NCBI GenBank assembly: GCA_965227905.1
Contig: OZ245780.1
Location: 1,674,001 to 1,738,000 of the forward strand
Source of the DNA: CBDDHT01 sp965227905
GTDB lineage: Bacteria > Pseudomonadota > Alphaproteobacteria > Rhizobiales > Methyloligellaceae
Direction: 5' to 3'
Length of the DNA stretch: 64,000 bases
The notes under the pieces are model-generated. The model saw only the letters and a program-made list of their open reading frames with translations, made no database searches and was not told the origin of the DNA. Of this stretch, positions 60,798-64,000 are shown in pieces. The position numbers and the translations under genes were made by a program. Position 1 is the stretch's first letter; every line of letters begins with the position of its first letter.

Positions 60798-62211
60798 CCA
60801 CGCACCGGCTGCAGGAGCAGCCATGAGCCCGCAGGAACTCGATGAACTCGTCGACAAGTCATTGGTCCGCAAGTGGCTAATTACGGGAATGTTCTGGTTG
60901 ATGTTCGGGCCGACGGTTGGTGCCGTCATCTCGACCTACTTCAACTATCCGGATTATCTCGGTACCGCGCTGGAGTTGCAGTTCGGTCGGCTGCGACCGA
61001 TGCATGTGAACGGCGTCATCTTTGGCGCATTCTCGACGCTCTTTATCGGACTTTGCTATTATGTAGTACCGCGTCTTTGCGGAGTACGTGTGGTCTGGTC
61101 CGAGTGGAGCCATCTGTTGGTTTGGGTCTGGAATCTGGGCTTGGCCGCGGGCATGATCGCTCTGGCATTGGGTTACAACCAAGGCCTCGAAGCCGGTGAA
61201 TTCCCCCTTGCAATCGACATCATCATCTTTGTCTGTCTGACATTCCTTTGTGTGCAGTTCATTGTCACGACAGCCCGGAGAAAGGAACCGCAGCTCTTCG
61301 TTGCGATGTGGTATCTGCTGGCGGGATTTGTATGGACAGTGATGACTATAACGCTAGGCGCGTTCATCCTGCCTTACTTCATTTCAGGCATTTCGAGTGC
61401 CGCATTTCACGGCCTTTTCATCCACTACATTGTCGGTTTGTGGATCACGCCGGCAGGCTATGTGCTGATCTACTATTTCCTCGCCGCCAGCATCAAGAAC
61501 CCGATTTATAGCCATAAGCTGTCGCTGATCGGCTTCTGGTCTCTGGCATTGTTCTATCCGTTCGTCGGAATCCATCACTATCTCTATAGCCCGATTGCAG
61601 ATTGGGCGGAGACGCTGTCGATCATCACGTCGATGCTGTTGATCGTACCCGTATGGACCGTCTTGCAGAACTTCTTCGGCACCATGATCGGGCGTTGGCG
61701 AGAGTTCGGAACAAATCTGCCGGCAAAGTTTCTGATCATGGGCTCGCTCATGTATCTGATTGGCTGTTTCCAGGGTTCGACGGAAGCATTGCGGTCGATC
61801 CAGGAACCGACACACTTCACCGACTTCGTCGTGTCCCATTCTCATTTGACGATCTTCGGGACCTTCGTTGTCTGGGCAGTCGGCGGCCTACTCTATGTGT
61901 GGCCACGCATTCACGGTCGTGAGCTCTGGTCTTTCAAGGCCGGAAACTGGTCGTTCTGGTTGATCACTACCGGCATCTGCACCATGGGGATTGTGCTCTC
62001 GGCGCAGGGTCTCCAGCAGGGCTACATGTGGATGGCCGGTGTCGAGTGGATGGATTCGATTGTCGCTATTCGCGCCTTCTGGTTCGTGCGCACGGTGGCC
62101 GGGATCATCATGGATCTCGGCATGACCCTTCTTGTCTACAACCTCATTCGAACGGCCATGCCGTCGCGGGCAAAAGAGCCTGCGGACGGTCGTGTTCCGG
62201 CCGCGGCCTGA
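60790..62211 (+). CDS. ccoN: CcoN-type haem-copper oxidase subunit I
   Basis: A 473-residue twelve-helix subunit close to CcoN in length and sequence (FGRLRPMHVNGVIFGAFS). All catalytic residues are present: His72 and His352 for haem b, His350 for haem b3, CuB ligands His212, His262 and His263, and the cross-linked Tyr256. The tyrosine argues for O2 reduction and against an NO reductase. It ends with ALG...RAKEPADGR, with no unusual tail. GGAGG lies 8 nt before the GTG at 60790. The subunit belongs to the module rather than to a standard ccoNOQP cluster; no CcoQ or CcoG/I/S is seen before the window ends. Confidence 0.93.
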   Translation: MNSHAPAAGAAMSPQELDELVDKSLVRKWLITGMFWLMFGPTVGAVISTYFNYPDYLGTALELQFGRLRPMHVNGVIFGAFSTLFIGLCYYVVPRLCGVRVVWSEWSHLLVWVWNLGLAAGMIALALGYNQGLEAGEFPLAIDIIIFVCLTFLCVQFIVTTARRKEPQLFVAMWYLLAGFVWTVMTITLGAFILPYFISGISSAAFHGLFIHYIVGLWITPAGYVLIYYFLAASIKNPIYSHKLSLIGFWSLALFYPFVGIHHYLYSPIADWAETLSIITSMLLIVPVWTVLQNFFGTMIGRWREFGTNLPAKFLIMGSLMYLIGCFQGSTEALRSIQEPTHFTDFVVSHSHLTIFGTFVVWAVGGLLYVWPRIHGRELWSFKAGNWSFWLITTGICTMGIVLSAQGLQQGYMWMAGVEWMDSIVAIRAFWFVRTVAGIIMDLGMTLLVYNLIRTAMPSRAKEPADGRVPAAA

Positions 62212-62227
62212 CGGAGTTGATCCTTCC

Positions 62228-63961
62228 ATGACACCGAAAACTGTATGTCTCCTGGCGGGTTTCGGCTTTTTTACCCTCGCCAGCTTCACCCAGGGCATTC
62301 TGCCGATGCTGGAACCGCAAACGGTGACCAAGCGTGTGACAAAAGTCGTTCGCACCGATCTTGGCCAACTCAAATGGATGGAGGCGAGAGCTGTCGACTA
62401 CACGGCCAAGGAACAGGAGGGACGGAAAATCTATATTCGCGAGGGCTGCTGGTACTGCCATTCGCAATATGTGAGGCCGGTGACCGGTGAGACGCGTCGA
62501 TGGGGTCCTATCACCCAGTCTGGGGAGTATGCATACGATACGCCCCACCTGTTTTCGACGCGTCGCATCGGCCCGGACCTTTCACGGGTCGGGCTTAAAT
62601 ATAGCGATGAGTGGCACTATGCCCATTTCTGGGACCCGCGCGTCATCGTCCCGGATTCGATCATGCCGACGTTCAAGGCACTCTTCGAGGCGCCCAGGGA
62701 AAGGGTCGCAATCGTCAATGGACCAGACGGTCTGAAGACCTTGGCAAAAACGGACGTAACCACGGCACTCTTTGACTTCGATAAGGCGGGCGACAAGTCA
62801 GCTCACCTACAATTGACGCCGAATAAGGATGGCCTGCTTTTTGTTCCGGAGCGCGGCAAGTATCCCGTCATCTGGACTCCGAACAAGGAGTTCACCGGTG
62901 AGGCCGTGACCCTCGCCGTTGTAACAGATGAATTGCAGTCGCTCGTCGCCTATTTGCAGAAGCTCGGTATGAACCGGGGGAAGTGGCGAGATCGGTTCGA
63001 GCCGCAGAATGTGGATTTCGGTCAAGGTTCACATGAAAAATCGGAAGAGTGGATTGAATTTGGCAAAGTCGTCTATGACCGACGTTGTGCTGGTTGCCAT
63101 GGCGTCGAAGGAGACGGGAACGGCCCCGCAGCGACATTCATGTACAAAGACCGACCACGCGATTTTACCAAGGCCGTTTTCAAATTCCGGTCGACGTCAT
63201 CGGACTCGCTGCCCACCGATGGCGATATCCATCGCTCTATTGCCCGCGGCATCCGTGGCACATCGATGCCGTCATGGCATATGCTGCCGGAGAAAGACCG
63301 CCTGGCGGTGGTGCAGTACATCAAGTACAAGCTTGCCGTCGACAAATCTGACCCTGAAGACCCTTATGTCGTCTTTTCTGAAGAGGAACCGGAACCGCCC
63401 GCTCACATCGCGCGCGCGCCTGAGCCTTCCGAGGATATCATCGTCCAGGGAAAAGGCATTTGGCAGAAGGCGAAATGCTGGGAATGCCATGGCGAGACTG
63501 GCAAGGGAGACGGTGAAAAAGCAGCCGGTCTAAAGGACGACAACAAGTTCTCGATCATTCCGGCGGATCTCACCACGGGTCAGTTCAAGTCCGGATCGTC
63601 CGTCCGCGACATTTACAGATCAATATCGACGGGACTGAGCGGGACACCAATGCCCTCATACTCAGAATCGTTCAGTGAGGAAGAACGCTGGGCCTTGTCC
63701 TATTACGTTCTCTCACTCTCTGCGTTTACCGATCCACTCACCACCAAACCATTGGCAATCGCCGATAGCGACCGGGAAGCGTTGAACGATCCGGAGCTTA
63801 AGGCGAGCCGATCGGAAGAGGCTTACGGTCTGAAGAAGAAGAAAGTGGCGGGCGATGAAGCCATTACCGGCGGCAATGCCTGGGCAAGGCGTCGCGGCAT
63901 GGAGGTTCTGGGAAAAGCTGAGGCCTCCGGCAACGATACGCCTCCAACCGTAGCCCGCTAG
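62228..63961 (+). CDS. ccoO: CcoO-type monohaem subunit fused to a dihaem cytochrome c
   Basis: A 577-residue triple-haem protein. Residues 1-240 are a CcoO-like unit: N-terminal membrane helix, CWYCH at 74-78 in GCWYCHSQYVRPV, and IGPDLSRVG. Residues 262-540 hold CAGCH (287-291) and CWECH (417-421), two class I domains that match the two halves of the standalone cytochrome at 57642. A normal cbb3 oxidase has CcoO with one haem and CcoP with two; here they are on one chain. The ATG at 62228 begins the CcoO signal-anchor; GGAG at 62215 is upstream, and the frame runs further to 62132 without sense. Confidence 0.92.
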   Translation: MTPKTVCLLAGFGFFTLASFTQGILPMLEPQTVTKRVTKVVRTDLGQLKWMEARAVDYTAKEQEGRKIYIREGCWYCHSQYVRPVTGETRRWGPITQSGEYAYDTPHLFSTRRIGPDLSRVGLKYSDEWHYAHFWDPRVIVPDSIMPTFKALFEAPRERVAIVNGPDGLKTLAKTDVTTALFDFDKAGDKSAHLQLTPNKDGLLFVPERGKYPVIWTPNKEFTGEAVTLAVVTDELQSLVAYLQKLGMNRGKWRDRFEPQNVDFGQGSHEKSEEWIEFGKVVYDRRCAGCHGVEGDGNGPAATFMYKDRPRDFTKAVFKFRSTSSDSLPTDGDIHRSIARGIRGTSMPSWHMLPEKDRLAVVQYIKYKLAVDKSDPEDPYVVFSEEEPEPPAHIARAPEPSEDIIVQGKGIWQKAKCWECHGETGKGDGEKAAGLKDDNKFSIIPADLTTGQFKSGSSVRDIYRSISTGLSGTPMPSYSESFSEEERWALSYYVLSLSAFTDPLTTKPLAIADSDREALNDPELKASRSEEAYGLKKKKVAGDEAITGGNAWARRRGMEVLGKAEASGNDTPPTVAR

Positions 63962-63973
63962 TGGAGATGAGAC

Positions 63974-64000
63974 ATGTTTGACGTCACGCTTCTCCAGTTC
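63974..64000 (+). CDS. Start of next gene in the oxidase operon (truncated by window)
   Basis: ATG at 63974 with GGAG 8 nt upstream and 13 nt after the CcoO-type stop; only MFDVTLLQF is visible. It is presumably part of the same operon. Too short to identify. Confidence 0.5.

Noticed and set aside
60790..62211. Calling the CcoN-type subunit a nitric oxide reductase (NorB)
   Set aside because: The catalytic Tyr256 and the FGRLRP...HxNxVIF pattern are those of C-type oxidases, and a CcoO-type gene follows rather than norC.
1..64000. CRISPR arrays and insertion sequences
   Set aside because: No regularly spaced repeats, transposase-like frames or terminal inverted repeats were found by eye.

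Overview
The window looks like the chromosome of a denitrifying alphaproteobacterium, probably from the Rhizobiales or a neighbouring order. Evidence is a 5-aminolevulinate synthase (C4 haem route), a PmtA-type methyltransferase, a FixL-like haem-PAS kinase beside a FixK-like regulator, a DUF6768/ECF pair, an AapJQMP amino acid transporter and polyhydroxyalkanoate genes. I cannot name the species. I saw no insertion sequence, phage gene, integrase or CRISPR array.

Layout. 1-3.2 kb: end of a methyltransferase gene, a CAT-anticodon tRNA, a small membrane protein, and a MaoC hydratase/SDR dehydrogenase pair. 3.3-20.2 kb: a denitrification island with a Dnr-type regulator, the haem d1 operon nirE-C-F-DL-G-H-J-N plus a CbiX-like chelatase, a cupredoxin, a NirT-type multihaem fusion, nirS (cytochrome cd1 nitrite reductase), nnrS, hemA, and an unusual MoaD-like/DUF4202 pair. 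Three near-identical Nnr/Dnr-type boxes (12000, 16260, 20158) and two FNR/Dnr-type boxes (3321, 17688) tie these genes into one regulon. 20.2-24.5 kb: a MacB-like export system. 24.8-31.5 kb: an ECF sigma/DUF6768 pair, a BT1-like transporter, the FixL-like hybrid kinase, an OmpR-type regulator and the FixK-like regulator. 31.8-36.4 kb: a zinc-ribbon micro-protein, a secreted beta-propeller, phasin, PHA synthase and DUF1993.

36.5-51.7 kb is a catabolic neighbourhood: a two-subunit ThDP decarboxylase, enoyl-CoA hydratase, threonine aldolase-like and class V aminotransferase enzymes, an AapJQMP amino acid transporter under a GntR regulator, a LeuC/LeuD-type hydro-lyase translationally coupled to a second aminotransferase, and an RraA-type aldolase. 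The substrate is not obvious.

52.6-64 kb is the most interesting part. An ECF sigma factor and its zinc-binding anti-sigma factor precede a Tat-exported Rieske protein and a large molybdopterin enzyme of the arsenite oxidase (AioBA)/iodate reductase (IdrAB) family whose predicted substrate pocket departs from arsenite oxidase. Next come a dihaem cytochrome c, a periplasmic cupredoxin-like protein, a Cox11-motif copper-chaperone-like fusion, a DUF4382 protein, a CcoN-type haem-copper oxidase subunit with all catalytic residues, and a CcoO-type subunit whose C-terminus is a fused copy of the standalone dihaem cytochrome. The genes read like a self-contained electron chain: substrate, Mo enzyme, Rieske, dihaem cytochrome c, cbb3-like oxidase. 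The next gene begins at 63974 and runs off the window.
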